From positions 13,633 through 77,632 of the forward strand of contig CAYVPW010000002.1 in the NCBI GenBank assembly GCA_964453915.1: DNA of 64,000 bases, in the 5' to 3' direction. Origin of the DNA: UBA1259 sp964453915. Lineage in GTDB: Bacteria; Bacillota; Clostridia; Christensenellales; Borkfalkiaceae. How positions within the stretch are numbered: the first letter of the stretch is position 1; each line of letters starts with the position of its first letter. The position numbers and the translations under genes were made by a program. The notes under the pieces were generated by a model. It made no database searches and had not been told where the DNA came from. It was given only the letters and a program-made list of their open reading frames with translations. This document shows positions 1-8,733 of this stretch, piece by piece.

Positions 1-543
1 TCCGTGCGTTTTCATTTCGTATATAATATCAGAAAGTCTATCCGCACGATGAACGATATTTATTCTTCCGCCAAACTTTAACGCCCTGCTTGCAGAGTAA
101 ATCAATTCTTTAAGTTCTAATGCAATCTCCGTTCGGCAAACCGCAATATGCTCTTTTTCGTCTATAAACCCGCGCCCTTTTTCCATATACGGGGGATTGC
201 AAACGATAAGCGAAAATTTTTCGTTGTAATCTTTGGGTATATCTTGCACACGCATATTAAGGGGTGTAAAAACGCCTTCTAAACCGTTTAGCGCAATGCT
301 TTTAACGGATAAATCGTAAAGCGATTTTTGCATTTCAAACAGGGTTACGCTTTTAATAAACGGATTAAGCCCGTAAAGATGAAGCCCCACTATTCCGCTT
401 CCGGAACAAAAATCCGCAACGACGTCTCCTTTTTTTACGCTTGCAAAGCGCGACAAAAGCACTGCGTCCGAAGTAAAGCAGTATAATTCGTCGTCTTGAT
501 AAATCTTTAATCCGTTTAAGTTAAGGTCTTCTATTCTTTCCAT
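1..543 (-). CDS. trmN6: tRNA1(Val) (adenine37-N6)-methyltransferase-like, C-terminus off window
   Basis: SAM-dependent methyltransferase of the TrmN6/YfiC (YabB) family, which methylates A37 of tRNA-Val. The visible 181 codons start MERIEDLNLNGLKIYQDD and contain a SAM-binding glycine motif (DFCSGSGIVGLHL) and the adenine-N6 signature NPPY (VCNPPYMEKGR) followed by the family-typical basic region. The 3' end is cut by the window edge. It follows a terminator-like hairpin at 558-586 with only 14 bases between hairpin and ATG, and I see no Shine-Dalgarno, so expression may depend on read-through or an unseen start signal. The ricT-trmN6 neighbourhood is the usual one in Bacillota. Family assignment is secure; tRNA substrate is inferred from the family. 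Confidence 0.88.
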   Translation of the reverse strand, partial: MERIEDLNLNGLKIYQDDELYCFTSDAVLLSRFASVKKGDVVADFCSGSGIVGLHLYGLNPFIKSVTLFEMQKSLYDLSVKSIALNGLEGVFTPLNMRVQDIPKDYNEKFSLIVCNPPYMEKGRGFIDEKEHIAVCRTEIALELKELIYSASRALKFGGRINIVHRADRLSDIIYEMKTHG

Positions 544-557
544 ATAAATTTAAAAAA

Positions 558-586
558 TTAAGGTGCGAAAAAAAATCGCACCTTAT
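558..586 (-). terminator. Hairpin terminator after ferredoxin
   Basis: A 10-bp perfect stem (TAAGGTGCGA/TCGCACCTTA) with a T-rich loop; on the minus strand it is followed by AATTTTTT. It sits between the ferredoxin and trmN6 and should end or attenuate the greA-to-ferredoxin transcript. Confidence 0.7.
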
Positions 587-602
587 TATTTCGGGATTAT
601 AA

Positions 603-773
603 TTACTCTTCCGAAATTGCTTCTACGGGGCAACCCGCTTCGCAAGCGCCGCAATCTACGCACGCATCTGCGTCTATAACGTAGTGGTTTTCGCCTTCGC
701 TGATAGCGCCACAGGGGCAAGTGTCTGCGCAAGAACCGCAAGAGATGCAAGCATCGCTGATTTTATGTGCCAT
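603..773 (-). CDS. Small 2[4Fe-4S] ferredoxin
   Basis: A 56-residue protein that starts MAHKISDACISCGSC. It has two cysteine clusters, CISCGSCADTCP and CVDCGACEAGCP, each CxxCxxCxxxCP, the classical clostridial-type low-potential electron carrier with two 4Fe-4S clusters. A strong RBS (AGGAGGATA) precedes the ATG. It is placed downstream of ricT; RicT itself is an Fe-S protein in Bacillus, so the pairing may be functional, but that is inference. The length is normal for this family. Confidence 0.95.
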   Translation of the reverse strand: MAHKISDACISCGSCADTCPCGAISEGENHYVIDADACVDCGACEAGCPVEAISEE

Positions 774-845
774 ATTGAGTATCCTCCTATACGTTAATTT
801 ATCTTTTTGTATTATTCTAACACACTTTTTTTTATTTGTAAACTC

Positions 846-1724
846 TTATTCTAAAATTTTATCAAGGTCTTGTCCGTCTTCTTCATCGTCTTCTTTTTGC
901 GGCTTTTGCGCCTTAAAAGAAAGCCTGTCTACGGGGAAATCTTTATATACTTCTCCGCCGTCTTCTTTTTGGATTTTAACCTTAGAAATTAGTTTTAGCA
1001 TATCGTTTGAAACGACAATCCCTTTGCCTTCCGGCGTGCCAACCGTTCCGCCCACCTTTGGCATCTTTTTATAAACCTCGGAATAATAATCGTTTTCGTA
1101 TTCCAAGCAGCACATAAGCCTTCCGCAAAGCCCGCTTATTTTAGACGGATTAAGATGAAGTCCTTGGCATTTTGCCATTTTTATACTCACCTTTCCGAAC
1201 TCCGACATACAGCTTGCGCAACAACACGTTCTTCCGCAAGGAGCAATGCCGCCCAAAAGCTTTGTTTCGTCTCTTATTCCCATTTGCCTTAATTCTATTC
1301 TCAAATGGAAGTGCGCCGCCAAATCTTTAACCAACTCTCTGAAATCGACTCTTCCTTCCGCCGTAAAATAAAGCACTAATTTTTTTCCGTCGAAAGAATA
1401 TTCACAACCTATAAGTTTCATTTCAAGCTTGTTTTTAACAATCATTTCGTTGGCGATACGCAAAGTTTCGGGAACTTTTTCTTCGTTTGCTTTTATCACC
1501 TTTTCGTCTTTATAAGTTGCCTTTCTAATCACCGGTTTTAACGGATGAACAATCTCTTTATCGTCAACCTCTTTTACTCCAAAAACAACGGTGGCATATT
1601 CTAACCCCTTTGCCGTTTCCACTATTACGCCGGAATTTGCGGGATATTCTTCGTTTTCGCTAGCGGGTGAAAAATAATACGTTTTAAGAGTATTTTTAAA
1701 TTTCACGCCGATTATTTTCGCCAT
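846..1724 (-). CDS. ricT: RicT/YaaT, PSP1-domain regulatory Fe-S protein
   Basis: PSP1-domain protein of the RicT (YaaT) family. In Bacillus subtilis RicT acts with RicA and RicF on RNase Y-dependent mRNA maturation and on sporulation/competence through Spo0A; the complex carries 4Fe-4S clusters. The cysteine array is clear: C163, C167-C169, C172 (APCGRTCCCASC), C186, C200 and C205-C206. The acidic C-terminal tail after residue 275 is typical of the family. The start overlaps the end of holB by 13 bases, with a GGAGGG RBS, so translation is probably coupled. Only the family and the conserved cysteines are seen directly; the partner proteins are not in the window. Confidence 0.93.
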   Translation of the reverse strand: MAKIIGVKFKNTLKTYYFSPASENEEYPANSGVIVETAKGLEYATVVFGVKEVDDKEIVHPLKPVIRKATYKDEKVIKANEEKVPETLRIANEMIVKNKLEMKLIGCEYSFDGKKLVLYFTAEGRVDFRELVKDLAAHFHLRIELRQMGIRDETKLLGGIAPCGRTCCCASCMSEFGKVSIKMAKCQGLHLNPSKISGLCGRLMCCLEYENDYYSEVYKKMPKVGGTVGTPEGKGIVVSNDMLKLISKVKIQKEDGGEVYKDFPVDRLSFKAQKPQKEDDEEDGQDLDKILE

Positions 1725-2692
1725 TTATATTTTCCCTCCAAAATTTGAAACAACAGCCACTCTATAACGGTAGCCGAATTCACGTTTGACTTTTTTCTCT
1801 TTTTTGCTTCGGCAATCTTTTCCAAAGCGTAAACCGAAGCCCCTAAAGTAAAACTTTTAAGTTCTTCTGCGTTTTGCAATATCTCTTCGTTTTTGATAAG
1901 TTCGTTTTGCCCTTGCGCCAAGCAAAAAATATCTTTGATAAACAATTCAAAAACGTCTATCACTTCTTCTGCCGGTCTTTTAAGGGCGGAAATTTTATCC
2001 GAATAGGTAAGTAAATTTTTGCTGGATTTCATATTTACAAGCGTATCCAACACAACCGAACGCACCTGTAAAAATTCCGAATCACAATAATTTTTTACAG
2101 CCTTACCCAGCGTTCCGTCTCCGGAAAATACCGCTTTTTTTAATAGATCTTTATCCGTATAGTCTTTTTCTAATGCAAAAAAAACGTCTTCGTCTTTAAA
2201 CGCTTGCATCTCTAACTTTTTAACCCTAGACCTAATAGTTGGCAACAAAGAGTATTCTCCCGTTGCACCTATTATTATAATAACATTTTTAGGCGGTTCT
2301 TCCAACGTTTTTAAGAGTTTGTTTTGAGATTGCACGTTCATAGTTTCCGCATGGTTTATAATAAAAACCTTTTTATCGGCTTCTATGGGCTTTATATAAC
2401 TCTCTTCTATCAAATCGGCAACGTCGTCTACTACAACGCTTTCTCCGTTTTGCGGATATATCTTTACGTCCGAATGAATTCTCTGTTCTATAAGCCTACA
2501 GTTTCTACATTTTTCACACGGCTCGCTTTCTTTACAAAGCACCGTTTTTGCGCAAAGTTTAAGGTATTCTATCAAATTATCTTTATCGGGCGTAATAAAA
2601 AGATAAGCGTGCGAAAGCCTGTTCGCCGTCTTATCTCCCGTTAAAATTTTATACGCACCCGTCTTTTTGAATACGCTTAAAAAATCCACCAT
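1712..2692 (-). CDS. holB: DNA polymerase III delta-prime subunit
   Basis: Clamp-loader delta-prime subunit, 326 residues, in the standard tmk-holB-ricT order. The four-cysteine zinc module is present (C53, C59, C62, C65; CKESEPCEKCRNC). As usual for delta-prime the N-terminal nucleotide-binding loop is degenerate: after SHAYLF there is no GxxGxGKT. The LLKTLEEPP motif and the IRSR segment of the sensor-1 region are conserved, though the common SRC triad reads SRV. The gene starts 1 base after the tmk stop, so it is part of one transcript. Confidence 0.92.
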   Translation of the reverse strand: MVDFLSVFKKTGAYKILTGDKTANRLSHAYLFITPDKDNLIEYLKLCAKTVLCKESEPCEKCRNCRLIEQRIHSDVKIYPQNGESVVVDDVADLIEESYIKPIEADKKVFIINHAETMNVQSQNKLLKTLEEPPKNVIIIIGATGEYSLLPTIRSRVKKLEMQAFKDEDVFFALEKDYTDKDLLKKAVFSGDGTLGKAVKNYCDSEFLQVRSVVLDTLVNMKSSKNLLTYSDKISALKRPAEEVIDVFELFIKDIFCLAQGQNELIKNEEILQNAEELKSFTLGASVYALEKIAEAKKRKKSNVNSATVIEWLLFQILEGKYKWRK

Positions 2693-2693
2693 A

Positions 2694-3317
2694 CTAAATA
2701 ACGCCCTTTTCTTTTAGAGCACCTATAATTTTTTTATGAGTTTCTTCTCTCTCTCCGCCGGCATCTATTTCTATAACGCGGTTTTTGTTGTTTTTTGCAA
2801 TTTCTTTATAACCCGCGTATACCTTGTTATGAAATTCCATTCCGGAAAGTTCTACCCTGTCGTTTTTATCAACGCCGCCTTTTCTTTCAAACGCCTTTTC
2901 CGGCGTTAAATCTAAAAACAAAGTATAATCGGGCGTAAAATTCTCTATCGCATAACTGTTGATTTTAGACACAAACTCCACGCCTAGCCCCCTTGCGTAT
3001 CCTTGATACGCAATAGAAGAATCAACGTACCTGTCGCAAATAACCAAAACTCCCGCTTCAAGTTTTTGTTTTATCACTTCGTTTAATAACTGAACGCGTG
3101 CAGCGGCGTATAAAAGCGCTTCGCACTCGTCCGTCATAGCGGCGTTTTTTCCGTCTAAAATTATAGACCTTATTTGTTCCGAAACAGCCGTGCCGCCCGG
3201 TTCTCTAGTTAAATAATACTCTATTTTTTCTCTTTGAAGGTATTCTTCCAACATTTTTATTTGACGGGATTTACCAACTCCCTCGCAACCCTCAAACGTA
3301 ATAAATTTCCCTTTCAT
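2694..3317 (-). CDS. tmk: Thymidylate kinase
   Basis: dTMP kinase, 207 residues, phosphorylating dTMP to dTDP. The P-loop EGCEGVGKSRQ (residues 8-18), the DRY motif (CDRYVDSSIAYQG) and the LID region with RKGGVDKNDR are all present. Length is standard. It lies between an unknown membrane protein and holB in the greA-lysS operon. Confidence 0.96.
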   Translation of the reverse strand: MKGKFITFEGCEGVGKSRQIKMLEEYLQREKIEYYLTREPGGTAVSEQIRSIILDGKNAAMTDECEALLYAAARVQLLNEVIKQKLEAGVLVICDRYVDSSIAYQGYARGLGVEFVSKINSYAIENFTPDYTLFLDLTPEKAFERKGGVDKNDRVELSGMEFHNKVYAGYKEIAKNNKNRVIEIDAGGEREETHKKIIGALKEKGVI

Positions 3318-3330
3318 ACAAAATTCTCTT

Positions 3331-4326
3331 TTATAATTCTATGCTTTCAATCGCCGCAACCGTTTCCAAAGAAGCAAATCCCCTTATAATGGTATTTACA
3401 AAAGAAATGGTTTCAAACTGCATATCTTCATGATAAATTCCGTAATCAAACATCAAAAGTACTATATCACCCTTTTTGTTTGAATCAACCAAACGGAAAT
3501 ATTGCGCCGTATCTTTTTCCCCACCGATAAGGCGAGAAACGTTTAATCCGTATCTACACTCAACCTCGTTCTCCGCACCCGGCGTTTGCGTTAGCGAACC
3601 GGTATTTAGCGCATCTTGATATTTAGTGTATCTATAAAACAAAGAATTTTCCGCACTTAAACTCTCGTCGTATTTTAGCGTTTTAAGCATAAATTCGGTT
3701 TCTTTGCAAAGTTTTTTTATTCTGTCGCACTCGTCTTGCTCGGATATTTCGCCTGCACGGTAGCGGTTGTCTTTACTTAACCTAGAATGAAAGTTATCTT
3801 TTATTTTTTGTTCGTTAAGCTCCGCGTAATTTAGCGGATTTCCGTTTGTATCGGTTAAAAACTTAGATAAATATTCCTTTGCCGCATAAACTATTCCGCC
3901 CTTACCTTCTTGATACTCGTAGGTATAAGTAGGATACACGTCTATTATTTTGTTTGCAGAATAACTTTGATATTCGCCTTTTTTAGAAGAAGTGTATAAA
4001 TCCGAAAAAATCGCCTTTAATTCGTGCGTTGCGGAACGGCTTGACAGCACCATTGCTTCCGCAGTATTATCCGTAGAATAAACGTCTAACACGTCGAAAC
4101 TGAACGTTTGTTCTTTTTTTAACATAGCACGAAGCGCCTCGTCGTTATAAGACGAAACGTTTGAATCGTAATAATATTCAAATACTTGCCCGCTGTTAAG
4201 TCTTACGGATACGAACGAAAATATAAGTTCCCAGGAAAATATCGCTACCATAATAACGACTATCATCACAACCCATTCGTAAGACAAAAAGTCGGACAGC
4301 CTTCTTTTGCTAATTTTGTTATTCAT
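3331..4326 (-). CDS. Unrecognised membrane-anchored protein
   Basis: 331 residues with a basic N-terminus and one hydrophobic segment (about residues 18-38: VVMIVVIMVAIFSWELIFSF), then a soluble region rich in Tyr, Asp and Glu with no motif I recognise. Predicted topology is a single-pass anchor with the bulk probably outside. A good RBS (CGGAG) precedes ATG. It is inserted between lysS and tmk in an otherwise housekeeping operon, 14 bases from tmk. Function unknown; a lineage-specific envelope protein is the most that can be said. Confidence 0.75.
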   Translation of the reverse strand: MNNKISKRRLSDFLSYEWVVMIVVIMVAIFSWELIFSFVSVRLNSGQVFEYYYDSNVSSYNDEALRAMLKKEQTFSFDVLDVYSTDNTAEAMVLSSRSATHELKAIFSDLYTSSKKGEYQSYSANKIIDVYPTYTYEYQEGKGGIVYAAKEYLSKFLTDTNGNPLNYAELNEQKIKDNFHSRLSKDNRYRAGEISEQDECDRIKKLCKETEFMLKTLKYDESLSAENSLFYRYTKYQDALNTGSLTQTPGAENEVECRYGLNVSRLIGGEKDTAQYFRLVDSNKKGDIVLLMFDYGIYHEDMQFETISFVNTIIRGFASLETVAAIESIEL

Positions 4327-4341
4327 CGATGCTCCGAAAAA

Positions 4342-5844
4342 TTATTTTTTTATAGGTTTCATCGTGGGGAACAAAATAACGTCTCTTATAGAAGCGCTAT
4401 CGGTTAAAAGCATAACCAACCTGTCAACACCGAATCCCAAACCGCCCGTGGGGGGAAGTCCGTATTCTAAAGCAGTCACAAAGTCTTCGTCCACCTTTGC
4501 GTCGTTTCCGCCCTTTGCTCTCTTTTCGGCAACTTGCTTAACGAACCTTTCTTTTTGGTCAATCGGGTCGTTAAGTTCTGAAAAGGCGTTGCCCATTTCA
4601 CGGCAGAATATAAAGTACTCGAATCTTTCGGTAAACGCTGGGTCACTGGGCTTACGCTTAGCAAGCGGAGAATTTTCTACCGGATAATCGTAAATAATAG
4701 TTGGTTGAACCAACTTATCTTCTACGTAAGCGTCAAAGAATGCAATCAAAACGTGCCCCTTCGTCGCTTGGTCGCCTTCTTCTACGGCAACTCCCTTTTC
4801 TTTTGCAACCGCTCTTGCAATTTCGTCCGAATCCCATTCGTCGAAATCAACGCCCGCGTATTTTTTTACCGCTTCTTTCATGGTAAGTCTTTCCCAAGGC
4901 TTGCCCATATCTATTTCTACGCCTTGATAAGTAATTTTGTCCGTTCCGCAAACGTTTTTGGTTATGGTACGGTACATATCTTCTATCAAATCCATCATTT
5001 GGAAATAGTCGCTATACGCCTGATACATTTCCACGGTGGTAAACTCCGGATTGTGGGATTTATCCATACCTTCGTTTCTGAAAATTCTACCAACCTCGTA
5101 TACTTTATCAAAACCGCCTACTATCAAACGTTTTAAGTAAAGTTCGGTTTCTATACGGAGATACATATCTATGCCAAGTGCATTGTGGAAAGTTTTAAAC
5201 GGTCTTGCGGCAGCGCCTATTTCTAGCGGTTGTAAAACCGGCGTGTCAACTTCTAAATAACCTACCCCGTCTAAATACTTTCTTATTTCGCTAAGTATTT
5301 TAGAACGTGCAACGAAAGTCTTTTTTACTTCCGGATTTGCTATCAAATCGATTTCACGCTGACGATATCTCGTATCTTCATCCTTTAAGCCGTGATATTT
5401 TTCTGGCAAAGGAAGAAGAGATTTACTCAACAACTCAACGCTGTGTGCGTGGACGGAAACTTCACCCGTTCTGGTTTTGAAAACCACGCCCGTAATGCCC
5501 ACTATATCACCTATATCGTATTCTTTAAAAGACAAATAATCGTCCCCTAAATCGTTTATGGATAGGTAAGATTGTATAGTTCCTTTTCCGTCTAAAATCA
5601 CCGCAAAAGAAGCTTTTCCCATTATGCGCTTTGATATAAGTCTGCCGGCAATACCTACGGTTTTGCCTTCGTACGCTTCGTATTCGTCCTTTACGTCTTG
5701 GCTATAAGCCGTTCTGTCGTATTTAACCTTTTCAAAAGGGTTCTTTCCCGCCGCTTTAAGAGCCTCTAACTTTTCTCTTCTAATGCGTAGTATTTCGCTT
5801 AAATCCTGTTCTTCGGGAACTGCGTTTATAGTCTTTTCTTCCAT
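4342..5844 (-). CDS. lysS: Lysyl-tRNA synthetase, class II
   Basis: 500 residues. The N-terminal OB-fold anticodon-binding domain occupies about 55-150. Class II motif 2 is seen as FRNEGMDKSHNPEFTTVEMY and motif 3 as GGLGFGVDRLVMLL near the C-terminus. RBS AAGGAAG sits upstream of the ATG. It is co-directional with greA (31-base gap), an arrangement common in Bacillota. Confidence 0.97.
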   Translation of the reverse strand: MEEKTINAVPEEQDLSEILRIRREKLEALKAAGKNPFEKVKYDRTAYSQDVKDEYEAYEGKTVGIAGRLISKRIMGKASFAVILDGKGTIQSYLSINDLGDDYLSFKEYDIGDIVGITGVVFKTRTGEVSVHAHSVELLSKSLLPLPEKYHGLKDEDTRYRQREIDLIANPEVKKTFVARSKILSEIRKYLDGVGYLEVDTPVLQPLEIGAAARPFKTFHNALGIDMYLRIETELYLKRLIVGGFDKVYEVGRIFRNEGMDKSHNPEFTTVEMYQAYSDYFQMMDLIEDMYRTITKNVCGTDKITYQGVEIDMGKPWERLTMKEAVKKYAGVDFDEWDSDEIARAVAKEKGVAVEEGDQATKGHVLIAFFDAYVEDKLVQPTIIYDYPVENSPLAKRKPSDPAFTERFEYFIFCREMGNAFSELNDPIDQKERFVKQVAEKRAKGGNDAKVDEDFVTALEYGLPPTGGLGFGVDRLVMLLTDSASIRDVILFPTMKPIKK

Positions 5845-5875
5845 TTCAGTCTTCCTTGTAGTTATTTGCTTGTTT

Positions 5876-6343
5876 TCAATAAATCTTTTTTACGGTAAAA
5901 GATACAACGCCTGCGGGTGCGGAAACGTTTACGGTTTCGCCAACCTTTCTGCCAAGCAATGCGTTGCCTATGGGGGATTCGTTGGATATTCTTCCGGATT
6001 CAACGTCCGCCTCGGTAGTTCCCACTATTTCGTAAGTCAATAACTCACCTGTTTCGTTATCGGTAAAATCTACCTTGCTACCTATGGATATAGTGCCCTT
6101 TTTGCCGGTGTCTTTTATAATTACCGCATATTTGAGTTTTTGCTCTATTTCAACGATTTCGCCCTCTATCATTGCCTGTTCGTTTTTAGCAGCATCGTAT
6201 TCTGCGTTTTCGGAAAGGTCTCCGAACTCTCTTGCAGTTTTAATACGCTCGGTAATTTCCGCACGTTTCGTCACTTTTAAGTATTCTAAGCGTTTTTCAA
6301 GTTCTTCTTTTCCTTCTTTGGTAAGTATTACTTCTTCAGCCAT
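5876..6343 (-). CDS. greA: Transcription elongation factor GreA
   Basis: 155 residues: N-terminal antiparallel coiled coil (about 1-75, with the acidic tip GDLSENAEYDAAK that reaches the RNA polymerase active site) and a C-terminal FKBP-like domain (PIGNALLGRKVGE). It rescues backtracked polymerase by stimulating transcript cleavage. It is the first gene of the leftward operon, with RBS AAAGGAG and a consensus promoter about 60 bases upstream. Confidence 0.97.
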   Translation of the reverse strand: MAEEVILTKEGKEELEKRLEYLKVTKRAEITERIKTAREFGDLSENAEYDAAKNEQAMIEGEIVEIEQKLKYAVIIKDTGKKGTISIGSKVDFTDNETGELLTYEIVGTTEADVESGRISNESPIGNALLGRKVGETVNVSAPAGVVSFTVKKIY

Positions 6344-6400
6344 AATTTTACTCCTTTATTTAAGGCGGACGCACTTCCGCTAATATTTCTCTAGTTTAGT

Positions 6401-6429
6401 ATTATAATATACTAAAATTCTTTTGTCAA
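6401..6429 (-). promoter_or_regulatory. Consensus sigma-A promoter for the greA operon
   Basis: On the minus strand TTGACA (6424-6429), a 17-base spacer, then TATAAT (6401-6406). Both hexamers are perfect. Predicted start near 6394, giving a 50-base leader to greA. Confidence 0.85.
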
Positions 6430-6547
6430 CCTTATTGCTTTGCGGCAAATACCTTTTTGTTTTGCCATTTTTAACTTTTTTTCATTTTTTGGGAAAAATT
6501 TTCAAATTACCTATTGACAAAGAAAATATTAGTGGTAAAATGATAGC

Positions 6548-6626
6548 GTTGAATTGAGATTTCAATTTGAACTTTCTGGGTAATATATGAAAAAGAAGCC
6601 TGCAACGCTAAGCAGGCTTCTTTATT
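6548..6626 (+). ncRNA. Candidate orphan small RNA
   Basis: A plus-strand promoter (TTGACA 6514-6519, 16-base spacer, TAAAAT 6536-6541) is followed within about 80 bases by a strong terminator (6592-6626) and no credible gene. The predicted transcript holds an AATTGA/TCAATT hairpin at 6552-6567. An ATG at 6588 opens a frame that runs straight through the terminator and is unlikely to be translated. No match to a known RNA family was recognised. Confidence 0.35.
6592..6623. terminator. Bidirectional terminator between candidate sRNA and DUF1540 gene
   Basis: 12-bp perfect stem AAAGAAGCCTGC / GCAGGCTTCTTT with an 8-base loop. T-rich sequence follows on both strands, so it can serve the leftward DUF1540 gene and the rightward short transcript. 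Confidence 0.85.
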
Positions 6627-6635
6627 TTTTTGATT

Positions 6636-6782
6636 TTATTCCCTTTCGGAATAATCACCGCAACAAGTGCAAGTGTCGCCGGAACAACACGTGACTCTAA
6701 TGCAGTCTAATTGACAGTTGCAACCGTCGGCATTGTGTTTACACTTAGAAACGTCACATTTAATCGAATAATTTCTACTCAT
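6636..6782 (-). CDS. DUF1540 cysteine-rich small protein
   Basis: 48 residues (MSRNYSIKCDVSKCKHN...), with nine cysteines in the DUF1540 pattern: C-x4-C-x6-C-x-C-x3-C followed by a VTCCSGDTCTCC segment. DUF1540 proteins are short, probably metal-binding, common in Clostridia, and of unknown function. A strong RBS (AAGGAG) lies 7 bases upstream of ATG. The gene has its own terminator and is divergent from rplI. Confidence 0.85.
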   Translation of the reverse strand: MSRNYSIKCDVSKCKHNADGCNCQLDCIRVTCCSGDTCTCCGDYSERE

Positions 6783-6840
6783 TGTTTTTCTCCTTGTATA
6801 ACTAATATGCGCACTTTTTTTATTTCTATCCCGTGTTTTA

Positions 6841-6870
6841 TTGACTTTTTACCTTGTTTTATAGTAGAAT
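6841..6870 (+). promoter_or_regulatory. Promoter of rplI
   Basis: TTGACT (6841-6846), 18-base spacer, TAGAAT (6865-6870). Predicted start near 6877, 25 bases before the rplI ATG, leaving room for the AAAGGGAG RBS. Confidence 0.65.
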
Positions 6871-6901
6871 ATTTTAACAAAAGCAAAGGGAGAATTTCAT
6901 A

Positions 6902-7342
6902 ATGAAAGTCGTTTTGATTAAAGACGTAAAAGGTTCGGGAAAAGCCGGAGATATAATAGAAGCAAAAGACGGATACGCAAGAAACTACCTGATTAAAAAC
7001 GGTTTGGCAAAGATTGCGGACGCACAAGCGATAAACGATAACCAAAACCAAAAAAAGGCTGCGGCTTTCCATCATAGCGAAATGCTTAAAGCAAACAAGG
7101 AATTAAAAGAAAAACTGCACGGAACAACCGTTTCTATAACGGCAAAGTGCGGCGAGGGCGGCAAATTTTTCGGTGCGATTACAAATAAAGAAATATCCGA
7201 AAAACTTCTTGAATTAGGTTTTAACGTGGATAAGAAAAAAATAGTTTTAGATTCTAACATTAAAACCGTAGGAGATTATAAAGTTTCCGTAAGAATATCC
7301 GCAGAAGAAACCGCCGTAATAAACGTAAAAGTAAACAACTAA
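6902..7342 (+). CDS. rplI: 50S ribosomal protein L9
   Basis: 146 residues. The N-terminal rRNA-binding domain carries the L9 signature (GSGKAGDIIEAKDGYARNYL), followed by the long connecting helix and the C-terminal domain. Usual length. It is transcribed alone, without the common partners rpsR, ssb or dnaB/C. Confidence 0.97.
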   Translation: MKVVLIKDVKGSGKAGDIIEAKDGYARNYLIKNGLAKIADAQAINDNQNQKKAAAFHHSEMLKANKELKEKLHGTTVSITAKCGEGGKFFGAITNKEISEKLLELGFNVDKKKIVLDSNIKTVGDYKVSVRISAEETAVINVKVNN

Positions 7343-7357
7343 ACTTAAATTAAACGC

Positions 7358-7389
7358 AAAAAACCCCGCAATTCATTGCGGGGTTTTTT
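7358..7389. terminator. Bidirectional terminator between rplI and tyrS
   Basis: Stem AAAAAACCCCGCAA/TTGCGGGGTTTTTT with a TTCA loop. It serves two convergent genes. Confidence 0.93.
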
Positions 7390-7401
7390 ATTTGCTAATT
7401 A

Positions 7402-8625
7402 CTATTTCAAAGTGATTTTATGGAAGATTTTTTTGCCTTTTTTAATTATTACGCCCTTTTCTAATTCTTCTTTAGAAAGAGTTTTCATAAAATCGACAAC
7501 CTTTTCTCCGTCTACGGCAACGCCGCCTTGTTGAATAAGCCTTTTTGCCTCTCCCTTGCTTTGCGTAAGTTTTGCAACAACCATCAAGTCGGATAAAAAC
7601 GCCTTTCCGTCCGTTAAATTATTTTCTTCAATGACGGTAGACGGCATATTTTCATCGTCTCCAGCGCCGCTAAACAATGCGTAAGCAGCGGCTTTTGCCT
7701 TATCCGCCTCTTCTTTGCCGTGTACTAAAGAAGTAAGTTCGTATGCAAGAATTTCTTTCTTTTCGTTAATACGTTCCTCTTGCCAACCTTCCATTTCTTT
7801 AATTTCTTCTAAAGGTAAAAAAGTAAGCATTTTTATACACTTCATAACGTCGGCATCGTCAACATTTCTCCAGTATTGATAAAATTCAAAAGGAGTGGTT
7901 TTGTTAGGATCAAGCCACACGGCGCCCTTTGCCGTTTTACCCATTTTTTTGCCTTCACTATTAAGCAACAAAGTAATGGTCATAGCGTACGCGTCGTGTC
8001 CGGTTTTCTTTCTTATTAGTTCGGTGCCGCCAAGCATATTGCTCCACTGGTCGTCTCCGCCGAATTGCATATTGCAACCGTAGTTATTGTGCAAATAATA
8101 AAAGTCGTAAGACTGCATTATCATATAGTTGAATTCCAAAAAAGACAAGCCCTTTTCCATTCTTTGCTTATAACATTCCGCGCGCAACATATTGTTTACG
8201 GAAAAGCAAGCCCCTACGTCCCTTAAAAGGTCTATATAATTAAGTTTCAAAAGCCAGTCTGCGTTATTTACCATAATCGCCTTGTCTTCGCCAAACTCTA
8301 TAAACCTTTCCATTTGCTTTTTAAAGCAATCGCAGTTATGTTGAATAGTTTCCGCCGTCATCATAGAACGCATATCCGTTCTGCCGGAAGGATCTCCTAT
8401 ATATCCGGTGCCGCCGCCGATTAAAACGACTGGCTTATTTCCTGCCATTTGAAGCCTTTTCATAAGGCAGAGTGCCATAAAGTGCCCCACGTGAAGAGAA
8501 TCGGCAGTGGGGTCAAAACCGATGTAGAATCTTGCCCCGCCACCGTTTATAAGTTCTTTAATTTCCGCCTCGTCAGTGACTTGAGCAACAAGGCCTCTTT
8601 CAACGAGTTCTTCGTAAATTCCCAT
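7402..8625 (-). CDS. tyrS: Tyrosyl-tRNA synthetase
   Basis: 407 residues, class I. The HIGH motif appears as HVGH in FDPTADSLHVGHFMAL and KMSKS as KKMGKTAKG; a C-terminal S4 RNA-binding domain follows (GGVAVDGEKVVDF). The leader between its promoter (8678-8706) and the ATG is only about 45 bases, so there is no T-box here, unlike many tyrS genes in Bacillota. Confidence 0.97.
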   Translation of the reverse strand: MGIYEELVERGLVAQVTDEAEIKELINGGGARFYIGFDPTADSLHVGHFMALCLMKRLQMAGNKPVVLIGGGTGYIGDPSGRTDMRSMMTAETIQHNCDCFKKQMERFIEFGEDKAIMVNNADWLLKLNYIDLLRDVGACFSVNNMLRAECYKQRMEKGLSFLEFNYMIMQSYDFYYLHNNYGCNMQFGGDDQWSNMLGGTELIRKKTGHDAYAMTITLLLNSEGKKMGKTAKGAVWLDPNKTTPFEFYQYWRNVDDADVMKCIKMLTFLPLEEIKEMEGWQEERINEKKEILAYELTSLVHGKEEADKAKAAAYALFSGAGDDENMPSTVIEENNLTDGKAFLSDLMVVAKLTQSKGEAKRLIQQGGVAVDGEKVVDFMKTLSKEELEKGVIIKKGKKIFHKITLK

Positions 8626-8677
8626 CTTTTTAGTTCTCCGTTAAGAAAATTGTTTTTATCGATTAAAAATTGAGTTT

Positions 8678-8706
8678 ATTTTATCTTAATAAAAAACAAA
8701 TGTCAA
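8678..8706 (-). promoter_or_regulatory. Promoter of tyrS
   Basis: Minus strand TTGACA (8701-8706), 17-base spacer, TAAAAT (8678-8683). Confidence 0.75.
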
Positions 8707-8733
8707 GCCGATTTTAAGTAGAATACTTTTTTG

